A stretch of DNA of 64,000 nucleotides from Pseudomonas sp. R5-89-07 (GCF_003851685.1 NZ_CP027727.1:558001-622000), one strand, 5' to 3'. Numbered from the stretch's first letter, positions 46,938-57,242 are shown. Made by a program: numbers and translations. Notes: generated by a model not told the origin, from the sequence alone.

Positions 46938-47026
46938 TGTGGGAGGGGGCTTGCCCCCGATTGCTGTGTATCAGCCACCTCAGTATTGGCTGACCCACCG
47001 CTATCGGGAGCAAGCCCCCTCCCACA
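46938..47026. repeat. REP doublet, GGGGGCTTGCCCCC family, inward type
   Basis: Two facing REP units in the convergent gap between the PqiC-like gene and the YtjB-family gene. The second unit reads ATCGGGAGC. The spacer carries GGCTGACCCACCGC. Confidence 0.88.
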
Positions 47027-47044
47027 AGGTTTTTGCGGTGTGCT

Positions 47045-48580
47045 TCAGGGCTTGCGCGTCTCGTGCATTCGCGCCAGTTGGCGTTCCAGCATCGACGGGT
47101 ACGGCTCCATCAAGCGCTCCACACAGCTGGCACCCTCGGGGCTTGCAATCGGGCGGATGCGTGCGCGTTGGCGGATCAGCGTGTCTTCACTGATCTTGCG
47201 CTCCACCAGCAGCAGGTTGCGGCTGTGTTGCGACAAGGCCAAAGCGTCCTGGGCGATCTCGGTCAGCAGCAAATCGATCTGGCTGATGCCGAACAGGTCG
47301 TCACCTACCGTCAGGCCCAACTGCAATTGCAGGGTAATGCCGCTGTCCGCCACTTCGATCTGCAGGGCATGGCCCAGGGCGCGCAGTAACTCGCCACAGC
47401 AGATGGCGTTGGTCAGGTAGTCTTCACCGCTGTCTTCGCTGTGGAACAGCATCAACGTGCTGCCATCATTCAGGGTGTGCAATTCGCTCTGGTAGAGCGA
47501 GGCGGCCTGGTCGAGGCAGTCGCGGTAGCGTTCCAGCAGTTCCGTCAAGCGCGCGCGGGGCAGGCGGCGCAGTTGGTCCTGGGCACCCAGTTGCACGGCG
47601 AGTACTGCGCTGTACTGGGGCTCGGTGCTCTTGGCCGGAAGCGGCTTCGACGCCACGGCGGGCGCGGCATCTGCGGTGTCGCGCAGGTCGGCAAACGGGT
47701 CTTCGTCGTCCAGCTCGTCTTCTTCGGCCTTGATCACGTGCCGCGGCGCAGGCTTCAAACCCGCGACCGGAGCGCTTTCGTCAAAGCCTGGGTCACGCAG
47801 GTCGCGCACTTCAAACTCAGGCTCGTCGCCGTAGTCAGCGTCGTCGTACTCCGGCTCGGGCTCGGGTTGAACCTCAGGCACGGTCGGCTCCGGGGCGAAG
47901 CTGGCATGCAGCTGGCGCGCGAGGTCGCCGATTTCGTCCTGGCGGTCGGTGGCCGGGGTGTGTTCGTCGATATCGCGCAGCCAGATACGCAACTGCATCA
48001 GCGGCGTGGAGATATGCCGCCCGAGGCGCAGGCTCAACGCCAGGGCCAGGGCCAGCAGGATCGCGCTGAGGATGCCCATGCTTTGCAGGCTGATGGTCAT
48101 CGGCTGCTGGAACTGTTGCATGTCCAGGCTGATGCGCAATTGGCCGGCTTTCACATCCTGGAACGTGATATTGCTCTGATACAAACCTTCGGCTTCGCCC
48201 AGCAGGCCGTTTTTCGGACGTTGCCCGGCTTCGGCCATGATCCGGTTGTCCACGCTATAAATAGCCGCGTGGGCCACCAACGGGTTCTTGGTCAGGTTGT
48301 TGAGCAGCACGTTGAGGCTGAGGATGTCGTTGGACACCAGCAACTCAGTCGCCGAGGTGGCGGTCTGGGTGGTCAGGCTCTCGCCCAGGGCATCGGCCTG
48401 CTCGTGCATGGCCTGCTTGAACTGCAAACCCATCACGCAGGCGTAGATCACCAGGGCCAGAGCGACCAGGATCACGTTATGGCTGGCGATGCGTAATGCG
48501 ATCGGTACACGGCGATGGCGCAGTGCCCGGAAGATCAGCAGGAAGAAGTTATCGGTTTTTACTGGCGTGGGCCGGTTCAC
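47045..48580 (-). CDS. AhpA/YtjB-family membrane protein with a degenerate cyclase-like C-terminus
   Basis: The gene is divergent from serB, the place of E. coli ytjB (smp). With the GTG start at 48580 it has 511 residues; the open frame reaches 48643. It shows a membrane segment (HNVILVALALVIYACVMGL), a periplasmic domain, a second membrane segment (ILSAILLALALALSLRLG) and a HAMP-like region. Then follow about 90 acidic, proline-rich residues and a C-terminal domain (LNDGSTLMLFHSEDSGEDYL near 400) that looks like a nucleotide cyclase fold without clear metal aspartates. The E. coli protein stops soon after the second membrane segment. Function unknown. Confidence 0.75.
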   Translation of the reverse strand: MNRPTPVKTDNFFLLIFRALRHRRVPIALRIASHNVILVALALVIYACVMGLQFKQAMHEQADALGESLTTQTATSATELLVSNDILSLNVLLNNLTKNPLVAHAAIYSVDNRIMAEAGQRPKNGLLGEAEGLYQSNITFQDVKAGQLRISLDMQQFQQPMTISLQSMGILSAILLALALALSLRLGRHISTPLMQLRIWLRDIDEHTPATDRQDEIGDLARQLHASFAPEPTVPEVQPEPEPEYDDADYGDEPEFEVRDLRDPGFDESAPVAGLKPAPRHVIKAEEDELDDEDPFADLRDTADAAPAVASKPLPAKSTEPQYSAVLAVQLGAQDQLRRLPRARLTELLERYRDCLDQAASLYQSELHTLNDGSTLMLFHSEDSGEDYLTNAICCGELLRALGHALQIEVADSGITLQLQLGLTVGDDLFGISQIDLLLTEIAQDALALSQHSRNLLLVERKISEDTLIRQRARIRPIASPEGASCVERLMEPYPSMLERQLARMHETRKP

Positions 48581-48713
48581 TTGCGCTCGGCTCTTGGTCC
48601 GTGAAGTTGACGCGCAGTATAGCGACAGGCCCATGACCGGCAAAGCGCTGGCTGTGCCCGATGGTCACTGAAAGTGGGTAGAATGCGGTTTTTTTCCAGC
48701 CTGGGGGTGCGCC

Positions 48714-49928
48714 TTGCGCGAAATTGTCCTGATCAATATCACAGGTCTTGACCGACCGGGTCTCACCGCGGCCATTACCGGCGTTCTGGCCCAGGGTGGT
48801 GTGAACATTCTCGACATCGGCCAGGCGGTGATCCACGACACCCTGTCGTTCGGCATCCTGGTGGAAATTCCCAGCACCGAGCAGGCCTCCTCGGTACTCA
48901 AGGACATCCTGTTTACGGCGTACAAGCTGGATCAGCAGGTGCGCTTCACACCGGTGTCCGAGGCCGATTACCAGCATTGGGTCGAAGGCCAGGGCAAGAA
49001 ACGCCATATCGTCACGCTGCTCACCCGCAAGGTCACGGCCGAACAGCTGCAGCGCGTCAGCTCGATCACCGCGCATTACGGGTTGAACATCGACCATATA
49101 GACCGCCTGTCGGGTCGCATGCCGCTGGACACGCCAGCAGACAAAGGCAAGGGCTGCATTGAATTTTCCGTGCGGGGCGAGCCGGCCGATGCGCAAGCGC
49201 TGCGCGCCGAGTTCCTCAGCGTGGCCCAGGAGCTGAATGTCGACATCGCCTTCCAGGAAGATTCACTGTTCCGGCGCAATCGTCGCCTGGCGGTGTTCGA
49301 CATGGACTCCACGCTGATCGAAGCCGAAGTCATCGACGAACTGGCCAAGGCCGCCGGTGTGGGCGAGCAAGTCTCGGAAATTACCGAGCGCGCGATGGCC
49401 GGCGAGCTGGATTTTCGTGCCAGCTTCAAGGAACGCCTGGCGCTGCTCAAAGGCCTGGATGTGAGCGTGCTGGATTCAATCGGCGCCTCCCTGCGCCTGA
49501 CCGAAGGCGCCGAAACCCTGTTCGCCGAACTCAAGCGCCTGGGCTACAAGACCGCCATCCTGTCCGGCGGCTTCACCTACTTTGCCAAGCAGCTGCAGGC
49601 CAAGCTGGGCATTGACTATGTGTTCGCCAACGAGCTGGAAGTGGTGGATGGCAAAGTGACCGGTGTGGCCGTTGAGCCGATTGTCGACGCACAGCGTAAG
49701 GCAGACCTGCTCAAGGAGTTGGCGCACAAGGAAGGCTTGCGTCTGGAACAGACCATTGCGGTCGGCGACGGCGCGAATGACTTGCCGATGCTGGCGATTG
49801 CGGGGTTGGGTGTGGCGTTCCGCGCCAAGCCATTGGTCAAGCAATCGGCCAAGCAGGCGATTTCGACCTTGGGGTTGGATGGGGTGCTGTACCTGCTGGG
49901 TTTGCGCGACCGCGACGGTCAGCTTTAA
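48714..49928 (+). CDS. serB: Phosphoserine phosphatase
   Basis: Last step of serine synthesis. The 404 residues comprise N-terminal ACT-like regulatory domains (EIVLINITGLDRPGLTAAIT; HIVTLLTRKVTAEQLQRVSS) and a HAD-family phosphatase with AVFDMDSTLIEAEV near residue 196 (nucleophile in DMDST) and GDGANDLPML. The TTG start at 48714 follows a GGGGGT. It is about 130 bases from, and divergent to, the YtjB-family gene. Confidence 0.95.
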   Translation: MREIVLINITGLDRPGLTAAITGVLAQGGVNILDIGQAVIHDTLSFGILVEIPSTEQASSVLKDILFTAYKLDQQVRFTPVSEADYQHWVEGQGKKRHIVTLLTRKVTAEQLQRVSSITAHYGLNIDHIDRLSGRMPLDTPADKGKGCIEFSVRGEPADAQALRAEFLSVAQELNVDIAFQEDSLFRRNRRLAVFDMDSTLIEAEVIDELAKAAGVGEQVSEITERAMAGELDFRASFKERLALLKGLDVSVLDSIGASLRLTEGAETLFAELKRLGYKTAILSGGFTYFAKQLQAKLGIDYVFANELEVVDGKVTGVAVEPIVDAQRKADLLKELAHKEGLRLEQTIAVGDGANDLPMLAIAGLGVAFRAKPLVKQSAKQAISTLGLDGVLYLLGLRDRDGQL

Positions 49929-49949
49929 CTGACTCAGTGCGGTAAAAAA

Positions 49950-50038
49950 TGTGGGAGGGGGTTTGCTCCCGATAGCGGAGTATCAGTTAGCACATCGCTC
50001 ACTGATCCACCGCTATCGGGGGCAAGCCCCCTCCCACA
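49950..50038. repeat. REP doublet, GGGGGCTTGCCCCC family, inward type
   Basis: The first unit is variant (GGGGGTTTGCTCCC); the second is intact. It fills the convergent gap between serB and psd. The spacer has GAGTATCAG and ACTGATCCACCGC. Confidence 0.88.
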
Positions 50039-50056
50039 TTGGTTTTGCGTCAGGCT

Positions 50057-50917
50057 TCAGGCTTTAGGTGAGCCGATACCCTGGCCCATCTGCACCGGCG
50101 TACCCGCCGCCAGCTCCTGCGCCCACTGCACCTGATCCGGTCCGAACAGCACAATAGCGGTCGAACCCAGCTTGAAGCGACCCAGCTCCGCGCCTTTTTC
50201 CAGGTGAATAGGTGCGCGAGCAGCCTCGTCGTAACGGAAGGTTTTCAGCTCGCGCTTGGGTGGCGTTACCAGCCCGGCCCACACCGTCTCAATCGACGCC
50301 ACGATCATCGCGCCCACCAACACCACAGCCATCGGGCCGCGTTCGGTATCGAACAGGCAGACAACCCGCTCGTTACGCGCAAACAGCTCCGGTACGTTTT
50401 CGGCGGTGGTCTGGTTTACCGAGAAAATCCGCCCCGGCACATAGACCATCTCGCGCAAGGTACCGGCCAGTGGCATATGCACGCGGTGATAGTCCTTGGG
50501 CGACAGGTAGATGGTGGCGAAGTCGCCACCCATGAACGGCGCCGCCAGCGCTGCGTCGCCGCCCAGCAGTTCCAGCACGCTGAAACTGTGGCCCTTGGCC
50601 TGGAACACACGGCCGTGTTCGATCGGGCCGAGCTGGCTGACCGCACCATCGGCCGGGCTCAGTACGGCGCCAGGGGTTTGATCCAGCGGGCGCGCACCGT
50701 CTTTCAGCGCGCGGGTGAAGAAGGCGTTGAAGTGCTCGTAGGCGGTCACGTCTTCCACCAGCGCCTGGGACATGTCCACTTGGTAACGCTTGGCGAACCA
50801 ACGGGTGAAAGCGTTCTTGAACCAGCGCACGCGGCATTCGGCGATGCAGCCGGCCAAGCGCGACAGCAGGTGGTGCGGCAGCAGGTACTGACTGAGGATA
50901 AACAACTGCTTTTTCAT
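50057..50917 (-). CDS. psd: Phosphatidylserine decarboxylase proenzyme
   Basis: Membrane enzyme making phosphatidylethanolamine. The 286-residue proenzyme (start ATG 50917, [18 protein letters not shown]) carries LGST near residue 250-253, where self-cleavage before Ser252 yields the pyruvoyl group. [12 protein letters not shown] substrate blocks ([20 protein letters not shown]) are present. It lies 16 bases after rhdA and is last in the HDOD-rhdA-psd operon. Confidence 0.95.
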   Translation of the reverse strand: MKKQLFILSQYLLPHHLLSRLAGCIAECRVRWFKNAFTRWFAKRYQVDMSQALVEDVTAYEHFNAFFTRALKDGARPLDQTPGAVLSPADGAVSQLGPIEHGRVFQAKGHSFSVLELLGGDAALAAPFMGGDFATIYLSPKDYHRVHMPLAGTLREMVYVPGRIFSVNQTTAENVPELFARNERVVCLFDTERGPMAVVLVGAMIVASIETVWAGLVTPPKRELKTFRYDEAARAPIHLEKGAELGRFKLGSTAIVLFGPDQVQWAQELAAGTPVQMGQGIGSPKA

Positions 50918-50933
50918 TAAATGTCCTTGAACT

Positions 50934-51749
50934 TCAAATCTCGACGGGGGTGTCGGGGTGGTTGCCCCATTCGCCCCAGGAACCGGCATAACCTTTGACT
51001 CGTGGATAACCGAGCGCCTTGGCCACCAGGTAGGTGAAGCCAGAGCGGTGGTGGGTCTGGCAGTGGGTGATGATTTCTTTATCGCGGGTCAGCCCGAGGT
51101 CTTCGAGCACTTGCGGCATGTCGCGGCGGATGCGCAGGCTGCGCGCCTTGTCCATGCCGGCGGTCCACTCGAAGTTCACTGCGCCGGGGATGTGCCCCCC
51201 TTTGGCCGCGAGCACTTTTTCGCCGGAATATTCCAGCGGGCCGCGCGCGTCCCAGATCCCCAGGTCGGCCGCACCGAGCCGGCTTTGCAGGTATTCGCGG
51301 GTGGCGGTGGGGCCGTCGTGCAGCGTAAGGCTCACCGGCCCGCCGGCTGGCGCGGGTATTTCGGTGGAAACCGGGTGTTTTTCCTCCAGCCATGCCAGAA
51401 GGCCGCCGTCGAGGTAGTGATACTTCTGGTGGCCGATGACGTCGAGCAGCCAGATAAAGCGCCCGGCCCAGCCGCCGCCTTCGTCGTCATAGACAACGTA
51501 GGTGGCGTCGGGCGTGTGGCCCAGCTCACCGAACAGCTTTTCCAGGTCGGCCTTGTGCGGCAGCAGGCCCGGCGCGGGGGGCTGGCCCAATTGGGTGCGC
51601 TTGGGGTCCACGAAATGCGCGCCGGGGATATGCCCTTCGGCGTAGCGGGCGGCACTGGTGAGGTCCACCAGAATCAGGTGGTCGGCATCCAGGCGACCTT
51701 GCAGGTCGCTGCATTCGATCACCAGCGGCAAGCCAGAGAAGTCAGGCAT
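50934..51749 (-). CDS. rhdA: Thiosulfate sulfurtransferase (rhodanese, RhdA type)
   Basis: Two-domain rhodanese of 271 residues (start ATG 51749, preceded by GGAG). The C-terminal active-site loop reads CQTHHRSG with the persulfide Cys at about residue 230, as in Azotobacter vinelandii RhdA; the N-terminal domain is the inactive partner. It transfers sulfane sulfur, for example to cyanide, which some pseudomonads produce. It is part of an operon with psd and the HDOD gene. Confidence 0.93.
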   Translation of the reverse strand: MPDFSGLPLVIECSDLQGRLDADHLILVDLTSAARYAEGHIPGAHFVDPKRTQLGQPPAPGLLPHKADLEKLFGELGHTPDATYVVYDDEGGGWAGRFIWLLDVIGHQKYHYLDGGLLAWLEEKHPVSTEIPAPAGGPVSLTLHDGPTATREYLQSRLGAADLGIWDARGPLEYSGEKVLAAKGGHIPGAVNFEWTAGMDKARSLRIRRDMPQVLEDLGLTRDKEIITHCQTHHRSGFTYLVAKALGYPRVKGYAGSWGEWGNHPDTPVEI

Positions 51750-51806
51750 GTGAGGTCTCCTGGGCACAAATGTTGGCGATAAAGGAGGGCGATTGTAGCG
51801 CAAGCA

Positions 51807-53342
51807 TCAGGTGCTGCGGTTGGTAAAGCTGTGCAGGGCTTTTTCGATGCATTGCGCGGTTTTGCCGAAGGCTTGCACGGTGGTTTCCGAGAATGGCCCG
51901 CCGCCCTGGTCCGCCACCATCAGCATCACCACGCGACCATTGCAGCTCAGCGAGCGCAGCAGCAGGTGCTCGCCGGTAAACAGGCGGCGCAGGATCGGCG
52001 GCAGCAGGGCAGAGAATTGCGCATGGTTGTCCGGACCGAGACGCACCTGGGCGGATTTTTCCAGCAGTCGTTGCAGCAGCGTGCTGTTGACGACGTCCAG
52101 GCTCAGGTTGGCAGCGTCCTTGGGCAGGCCATCGGCCTGATGCACACGCAAGGTACTCAAGGCGCGATCCGCCATGAACAGCAACACGCGCTGCATGCCG
52201 CTGGCGACCAGGGCTTCCTTGGCGCAGGTGGTCAGGTGCATCGCGTTGGCAAAGCGGCTCGGTTCCACCAGCAGCTCGGTGCAGCGGCTGCGCCACACTG
52301 CCAGGGCTTCGGCCGTGGGAGGCGGCGCGGGCAACAAGCCGCGGTGGACCTTTTGCACATGCCACGGCCAGATCAGCGACAAGGCCGGGTGCCAGAGGTC
52401 GGGCATCAGGGTGCTGCGGGCGCTGGTCACCGCTTGCTGGTGGACCTGCTGCTGCACTTCGCCCAATGGTTCCTGCAGGTACAGTGCCGTGAGGTACTGC
52501 CAGCGTTCGGTGTGCGGGCAGGTCCAGGACTCTTGCGCCGACATCGCCAGGCCGTTGGCCAATAGCACGGTATTGGCCGGCTGATTCAGCCAGCGGCGCA
52601 GGTTGGGTTCGGCGTCGAGCAATTGCTGGTGACGCAGAGGGTCGTCCTCGCGGGCGATACGCAATGCCTTGACCAGCAGGCGCTGCTCGCCCAGCAGCAG
52701 GTTATAGCCCTGGGACACCCAGATCGGCAGGTGCCAGGCTGCGGTCAGGCCAAGGCACAGGTCCAGCAGGCGCACGCCAAACAATTGCTGCTCGACCTGG
52801 CGCGCCGACTCGCCCTTATGGATCACCCGCAGCTCCCATTCTTCCAGAAGCTTGGGATACGCGACGGCCATCGGCCACAACGGTGACAGAAACAGCAGGC
52901 TGCCCCAATGGATGTCCTGCCACAAACGCGCCAGGCGGCTGCCGAACAAGCCGTTGGCTTGCTGCGAGGCATGCTGGCTGACCAGCAGCAATTGGCGCAG
53001 CGCCACGGGAATTTCAGCGGCCGGCACTGAAGGCAGGCGCGCCAGCAGCTCCTCGGCGCGTTTGAGGCCGAGGCGGTTGAGCGCCACTTCGAGGTTTTCC
53101 GCCGGTTCCGCGAGGCTACCGTGAGTGTGGCTGTTGGCCTCACGCATCACGCTGAGCACCAGGGCCGGGCTGTTCTGCATCAGCTCGGCAATGTCCCTCA
53201 ATGAGCTGCGACTGTCGCGGATGGCTTTGCACACGCGCTCGTGGCTGGCCTGGGGGACGGGCAGCAGCACATCGTCCAGGCGCTTGATCCAGGCGGCGAG
53301 GGTGGTGGGTCTTGCAGTTGGGACTGTCGTTTCATTAGCCAT
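51807..53342 (-). CDS. HDOD-domain protein
   Basis: A 511-residue cytoplasmic protein with an N-terminal HDOD domain (residues about 15-230), the HD-related output domain often linked to signalling and motility. C-terminal residues about 370-500 look like a GAF-type or other sensory domain but I cannot name it. I take ATG 53342 (MANETTVPTARP); the frame continues to GTG 53375. It is first in an operon with rhdA and psd and is divergent from motA. Confidence 0.8.
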   Translation of the reverse strand: MANETTVPTARPTTLAAWIKRLDDVLLPVPQASHERVCKAIRDSRSSLRDIAELMQNSPALVLSVMREANSHTHGSLAEPAENLEVALNRLGLKRAEELLARLPSVPAAEIPVALRQLLLVSQHASQQANGLFGSRLARLWQDIHWGSLLFLSPLWPMAVAYPKLLEEWELRVIHKGESARQVEQQLFGVRLLDLCLGLTAAWHLPIWVSQGYNLLLGEQRLLVKALRIAREDDPLRHQQLLDAEPNLRRWLNQPANTVLLANGLAMSAQESWTCPHTERWQYLTALYLQEPLGEVQQQVHQQAVTSARSTLMPDLWHPALSLIWPWHVQKVHRGLLPAPPPTAEALAVWRSRCTELLVEPSRFANAMHLTTCAKEALVASGMQRVLLFMADRALSTLRVHQADGLPKDAANLSLDVVNSTLLQRLLEKSAQVRLGPDNHAQFSALLPPILRRLFTGEHLLLRSLSCNGRVVMLMVADQGGGPFSETTVQAFGKTAQCIEKALHSFTNRST

Positions 53343-53414
53343 GATTGGGGCGCGATCATCACGTGGGTTCAACACACCCGGAACGGGCTCAATTGGCTTT
53401 TCGCCTTAACGGGC

Positions 53415-53441
53415 TATAGTCTGGCGCAGTTTTGCCGATAA
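53415..53441 (+). promoter_or_regulatory. FliA (sigma-28) promoter of motAB
   Basis: TATA at 53415-53418 and GCCGATAA at 53434-53441 are spaced exactly 15 bases apart, against the sigma-28 consensus TAAA-N15-GCCGATAA. The -10 is a perfect match and the -35 has one mismatch. It lies about 70 bases before motA, as expected for late flagellar genes. Confidence 0.82.
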
Positions 53442-53509
53442 GTAGAACAAGAGTTTTTCAGCTGCACCCACTATGTCCATGAACCCGACGGCGCAAGTAC
53501 AGATCCCCT

Positions 53510-54361
53510 ATGGCTAAAATTATCGGCATCATTGTCGTCCTCGCAAGTGTGCTCGGTGGGTACGTCCTGTCCCACGGTAAAATCGCCGCGCTGATTCAGC
53601 CTTTTGAAGTGATGATCATTGGCGGCGCTGCATTTGGTGCCTTCCTGCAGGCCAACCCCGGCTACATGACCATGCACGTGATCAAGAAGTCGCTGGGCAT
53701 GTTCAGCTCGCGTTTCTCGCACACGTTTTATCTGGAAGTGCTGGGGCTGGTCTACGAGATCCTCAACAAGAGCCGCCGCGAAGGCATGATGGCGATTGAA
53801 GGGGATATCGAAGACGCCGCCGCCAGCCCGATCTTCGCCAAGTACCCGGCCGTGCTCAAAGACGAGCGTATGACCGCCTATATCTGCGATTACCTGCGCA
53901 TCATGTCTTCCGGCAACATGGCGCCCCATGAACTCGAAGGCCTGTTCGACATGGAACTGTTCAGCCTCAAGGAAGAACTGGAGCACCCTTCACACGCCGT
54001 GACCGGGATCGCCGACGGCATGCCCGGTTTCGGTATTGTCGCGGCGGTACTGGGTATCGTGGTCACCATGGCTTCCCTCGGCGAGGGCGACCAGGCGGCT
54101 ATCGGTATGCACGTCGGCGCGGCACTGGTGGGCACCTTCTTCGGTATCCTCGCGGCCTATGGTTTCTTCGGCCCGCTGGCGACGTCGCTGGCCCACGATG
54201 CCAAGGAAGAGGTCAACCTCTACGAAGCGATCAAGGCGTGCCTGGTGGCATCGGCATCCGGTATGCCGCCATCGCTGGCGGTCGAGTTTGGGCGCAAAGT
54301 GCTGTACCCGAAACATCGCCCAAGCTTCGCCGAGCTGGAACAAGCGGTTCGCGGTCGCTAA
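53510..54361 (+). CDS. motA: Flagellar stator protein MotA
   Basis: Proton-channel subunit of the flagellar stator. The 283 residues include four membrane segments, two near the start (IIGIIVVLASVLGGYVLSHG; FEVMIIGGAAFGAFLQANPG) and two around residues 165-225 (GFGIVAAVLGIVVTMASLGE; GAALVGTFFGILAAYGFFGP), with the torque-generating cytoplasmic loop between. motB follows after 3 bases. Transcription probably starts at the FliA promoter upstream. Confidence 0.96.
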   Translation: MAKIIGIIVVLASVLGGYVLSHGKIAALIQPFEVMIIGGAAFGAFLQANPGYMTMHVIKKSLGMFSSRFSHTFYLEVLGLVYEILNKSRREGMMAIEGDIEDAAASPIFAKYPAVLKDERMTAYICDYLRIMSSGNMAPHELEGLFDMELFSLKEELEHPSHAVTGIADGMPGFGIVAAVLGIVVTMASLGEGDQAAIGMHVGAALVGTFFGILAAYGFFGPLATSLAHDAKEEVNLYEAIKACLVASASGMPPSLAVEFGRKVLYPKHRPSFAELEQAVRGR

Positions 54362-54364
54362 GCC

Positions 54365-55378
54365 ATGGAAAACAACCAGCCGATCATCATCAAGCGCGTC
54401 AAGCGCTTCGCCGCGGGGCACCATGGCGGTGCCTGGAAAATCGCCTTCGCCGACTTCGCGACGGCGATGATGGCGTTCTTCCTGGTGCTGTGGCTGATGT
54501 CCACCGCTACGCCGGAACAAAAGATCGCCATCGCGGGCTACTTCAAGGACCCGATCGGTTTTTCGGAAAGTGGCACACCCTTCGTCATCGATCTGGGCGG
54601 CTCGCCGCAGTTGGCGCCGGAGCGCACCATCAACCCGGAAGTACAGACCGAATCGCCCCAGGAAAAAATCCCGATCGAGCGCGATACGGTCGAAACCATG
54701 GCCGAGCAGGTCGAGAAAGAGCGCCTGGAGCTGTTGCTGCAAGAACTGCAGACCAAGGTTGAAGAAAACCCGCAACTGCTCAAGTTCAAGGACCAGATTT
54801 CGTTCGAGATCACCCCGGAAGGCTTGCGTATCCAGATCACCGACGCCGCCAATCGGCCGATGTTCGATTCCGGCAGCGCACGCTTGAAGCCGTACTTCGA
54901 AGATATCCTGCTGGCCATGGCTGACACCATCAAGGCGGTGCCGAACAAGATCAGCATCAGCGGCCACACCGATGCCAAGCCTTATGCGGGGCAGGGCGAC
55001 TTCGGCAACTGGGAACTCTCGGCCAACCGCGCCAACGCCGCCCGACGTGCGCTGGTGGCTGGCAGCTACCCGGACCCGCAAGTGGCGCGGGTGGTGGGCT
55101 TTGCTTCATCGCAGCTGTTCGATCCCAAGGATCCGTTCAACCCGATCAACCGTCGCATCGATATCGTCGTGCTGACCAAAAAGGCCCAGCGTGCGATTGA
55201 GGGCGATCAACCGCCACCGCCGGCCCAGGGTGAAGGCGCCCCCGGTGAAGTACCGGCGGACCCGAATGCGCTGCCGCCAGGGCAGGAGCCGCTGCCGGCC
55301 CATGAGCTGCGCCAGAAGCTGAACCTGTTTGATGACGGTGGTGTGAAAGAACCGACGGCGCCTGCGCCGGGGTCCTGA
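54365..55378 (+). CDS. motB: Flagellar stator protein MotB
   Basis: Partner of MotA that anchors the stator to peptidoglycan. The single membrane segment is [20 protein letters not shown] near residues 27-47, with the proton-carrying Asp in FADFA. An OmpA-like domain spans about residues 150-270 ([28 protein letters not shown]). The 337-residue length is normal. The C-terminal tail is Pro-rich. It ends facing rsgA. Confidence 0.96.
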   Translation: MENNQPIIIKRVKRFAAGHHGGAWKIAFADFATAMMAFFLVLWLMSTATPEQKIAIAGYFKDPIGFSESGTPFVIDLGGSPQLAPERTINPEVQTESPQEKIPIERDTVETMAEQVEKERLELLLQELQTKVEENPQLLKFKDQISFEITPEGLRIQITDAANRPMFDSGSARLKPYFEDILLAMADTIKAVPNKISISGHTDAKPYAGQGDFGNWELSANRANAARRALVAGSYPDPQVARVVGFASSQLFDPKDPFNPINRRIDIVVLTKKAQRAIEGDQPPPPAQGEGAPGEVPADPNALPPGQEPLPAHELRQKLNLFDDGGVKEPTAPAPGS

Positions 55379-55394
55379 ACGCCAGATACAAGAA

Positions 55395-55413
55395 GGCCGC
55401 GATAATCGCGGCC
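55395..55413 (+). terminator. Hairpin after motB
   Basis: GGCCGCGA and TCGCGGCC pair around TAA, 16 bases after the motB stop. Only CTGTTGT follows, so it is a weak terminator at best; the adjacent REP doublet may help. Confidence 0.5.
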
Positions 55414-55423
55414 CTGTTGTCAT

Positions 55424-55523
55424 TGTAGGAGCGAGCTTGCTCGCGAAAAACGTCAACGATAACGCATGTATTCAGGATGCCCGCGTTGCGCTTGGCAGCT
55501 TCGCGAGCAAGCTCGCTCCTACA
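55424..55523. repeat. REP doublet, GAGCGAGCTTGCTCGC family
   Basis: Second copy of the family at 20421-20520, with outer arms TGTAGGAGCGAGCTTGCTCG and its complement. It lies in the convergent gap between motB and rsgA. The inner spacer differs from the first copy. Confidence 0.9.
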
Positions 55524-55535
55524 GAGGCTGGCGGC

Positions 55536-56567
55536 TTAGTAACTGCTCTCAGGCAAGCTCGCAATAATCGACCGGTAGCTGTTCATCCGCTGCTGCTGCA
55601 CGCGGCCATCTTCCAAGGCCTTGAGCAACGCACAACCCGGTTCGCGGTCGTGTTTGCAGTCGCGGAAGCGGCAGGTGCCGATCAGGTCGTTGAACTCGAT
55701 AAAGCCTGCTTCCACGTCGCTGCGGCTGACGTGGCCGAGGCCGAATTCACGGATGCCCGGGGAGTCGATCAACTCACCGCCACCGGGGAAGTGGAACAGC
55801 CGTGCAGTGGTGGTGGTGTGCGTGCCCTGACCGGACAGCTCCGACAGCGGGCCGACGCGGGTGTCGACTTCCGGCAGCAGGCTGTTGACCAGCGACGACT
55901 TGCCCACGCCAGACTGGCCGACAAACACGCTGATACGCCCGTCCAATTGCTGTTGCAGCTGTTCCATGCCGTTGCCGTGATGGGCCGAGACTTCCAGCAC
56001 CGGGTAACCCAGGGTGCGGTAGACCGCCAGCAGGGCATTGAGCGCAGGAGCGTTGTGCTCGTCGATCAAGTCGAATTTGTTCAGCAGCAGCAGTGGGCGG
56101 ATACCGGCGTGCTCGGCGGCGACCAGGTAGCGGTCGATCAGGTTGGCGTGGGGCTCGGGCAGCGGCGCGAACACAATCACGATCATGTCGACGTTGGCCG
56201 CCACCGGCTTGAGCTGACCCCGGCTGTCGGGGCGGCGCAGTTCGGTGCTGCGGGGCAACTGGGCGACGATCACGCCGATGCCCTGGTTGCCGGCGCGCCA
56301 TACCACCTTGTCGCCGGTCACCAGCGCAGGCAGGTTGGCGCGCAAGTGGCAGCGGAAGACCTGGCCGGCGAGCTCGCCTTCCAGCGCCTCGACCTCGACC
56401 TGCACGCCGAAGTGCGCGATCACCAGGCCGGTTTGTTCAGGCCCCAGGTCGCCGCCTTCAAGCGCTTCCACGGCGGAGGATTCACGTTTGGCGGCGCGTG
56501 CTGCGCGCTCGCCTTGAATCTTTTCGATGCGCCAGTTTTGGCGACGATTGAGCTGGCGTTTGGCCAT
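55536..56567 (-). CDS. rsgA: Ribosome small-subunit-dependent GTPase A
   Basis: Circularly permuted GTPase that helps mature the 30S subunit. The 343 residues (start ATG 56567, [18 protein letters not shown]) show an OB-fold N-terminus, G4 [10 protein letters not shown], then G1 [15 protein letters not shown] and G3 [10 protein letters not shown], and a C-terminal zinc motif with [14 protein letters not shown]. Permuted motif order is the family hallmark. It is divergent from orn. Confidence 0.95.
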   Translation of the reverse strand: MAKRQLNRRQNWRIEKIQGERAARAAKRESSAVEALEGGDLGPEQTGLVIAHFGVQVEVEALEGELAGQVFRCHLRANLPALVTGDKVVWRAGNQGIGVIVAQLPRSTELRRPDSRGQLKPVAANVDMIVIVFAPLPEPHANLIDRYLVAAEHAGIRPLLLLNKFDLIDEHNAPALNALLAVYRTLGYPVLEVSAHHGNGMEQLQQQLDGRISVFVGQSGVGKSSLVNSLLPEVDTRVGPLSELSGQGTHTTTTARLFHFPGGGELIDSPGIREFGLGHVSRSDVEAGFIEFNDLIGTCRFRDCKHDREPGCALLKALEDGRVQQQRMNSYRSIIASLPESSY

Positions 56568-56675
56568 TGGTGTTCCGTGTCGATAATGCAAAAGTTGGGT
56601 GAAACGGTCGCGAGTCTAGCACGGCGGCGCCTGCTAAACTGCCCGGCTACGCCAAGGTGCCAAGAGAATCAAGCC

Positions 56676-57218
56676 ATGCAAAACCCACAGAACCTGATTT
56701 GGATCGATCTGGAAATGACCGGTCTGAACCCCGACACCGACGTCATCATCGAGATGGCGACGATTGTCACCGACAGCAACCTCAACACCTTGGCTGAAGG
56801 TCCGGTCATCGCCATCCACCACAGCGATGCTGTGCTGGCCACCATGGACGAGTGGAATACCCGCACTCACGGCAACTCGGGCCTGACCCAGCGTGTACGC
56901 GACAGCCGCATCAGCATGGCCGAAGCCGAAGCCGAAACCATCGCCTTCCTGGAAAAATGGGTGCCCAAGGGCAAGTCGCCGATTTGCGGCAACAGCATCT
57001 GCCAGGACCGTCGCTTCCTTTATACGCACATGAAGGGGCTGGAGAGCTACTTCCACTATCGCAACCTGGACGTGTCCACCTTGAAAGAGCTGGCGGCGCG
57101 CTGGGCGCCGGAGGTCAAGGACAGCTTCCATAAAGGCAGTACCCACCTGGCACTGGATGACATCCGCGAGTCGATCGCCGAGTTGCAGCATTACCGCAAG
57201 CATTTCATCAAGGCTTGA
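56676..57218 (+). CDS. orn: Oligoribonuclease
   Basis: 3'-to-5' exonuclease for very short RNAs, also the enzyme that degrades pGpG from c-di-GMP turnover in pseudomonads. The 180-residue length is exact for the family. DEDDh motifs: [15 protein letters not shown] at the start, and [14 protein letters not shown] near the end. The start is ATG 56676; the longer open frame upstream is only the complement of rsgA. Confidence 0.96.
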   Translation: MQNPQNLIWIDLEMTGLNPDTDVIIEMATIVTDSNLNTLAEGPVIAIHHSDAVLATMDEWNTRTHGNSGLTQRVRDSRISMAEAEAETIAFLEKWVPKGKSPICGNSICQDRRFLYTHMKGLESYFHYRNLDVSTLKELAARWAPEVKDSFHKGSTHLALDDIRESIAELQHYRKHFIKA

Positions 57219-57242
57219 TGATGTAGCGCCTGGGCTGGCGCT

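Noticed and set aside
55437..57218. A 593-residue frame appearing to fuse an unknown protein to oligoribonuclease
   Set aside because: The first 410 residues are the complement of rsgA and a REP doublet; only the last 180 residues from ATG 56676 are the real Orn.
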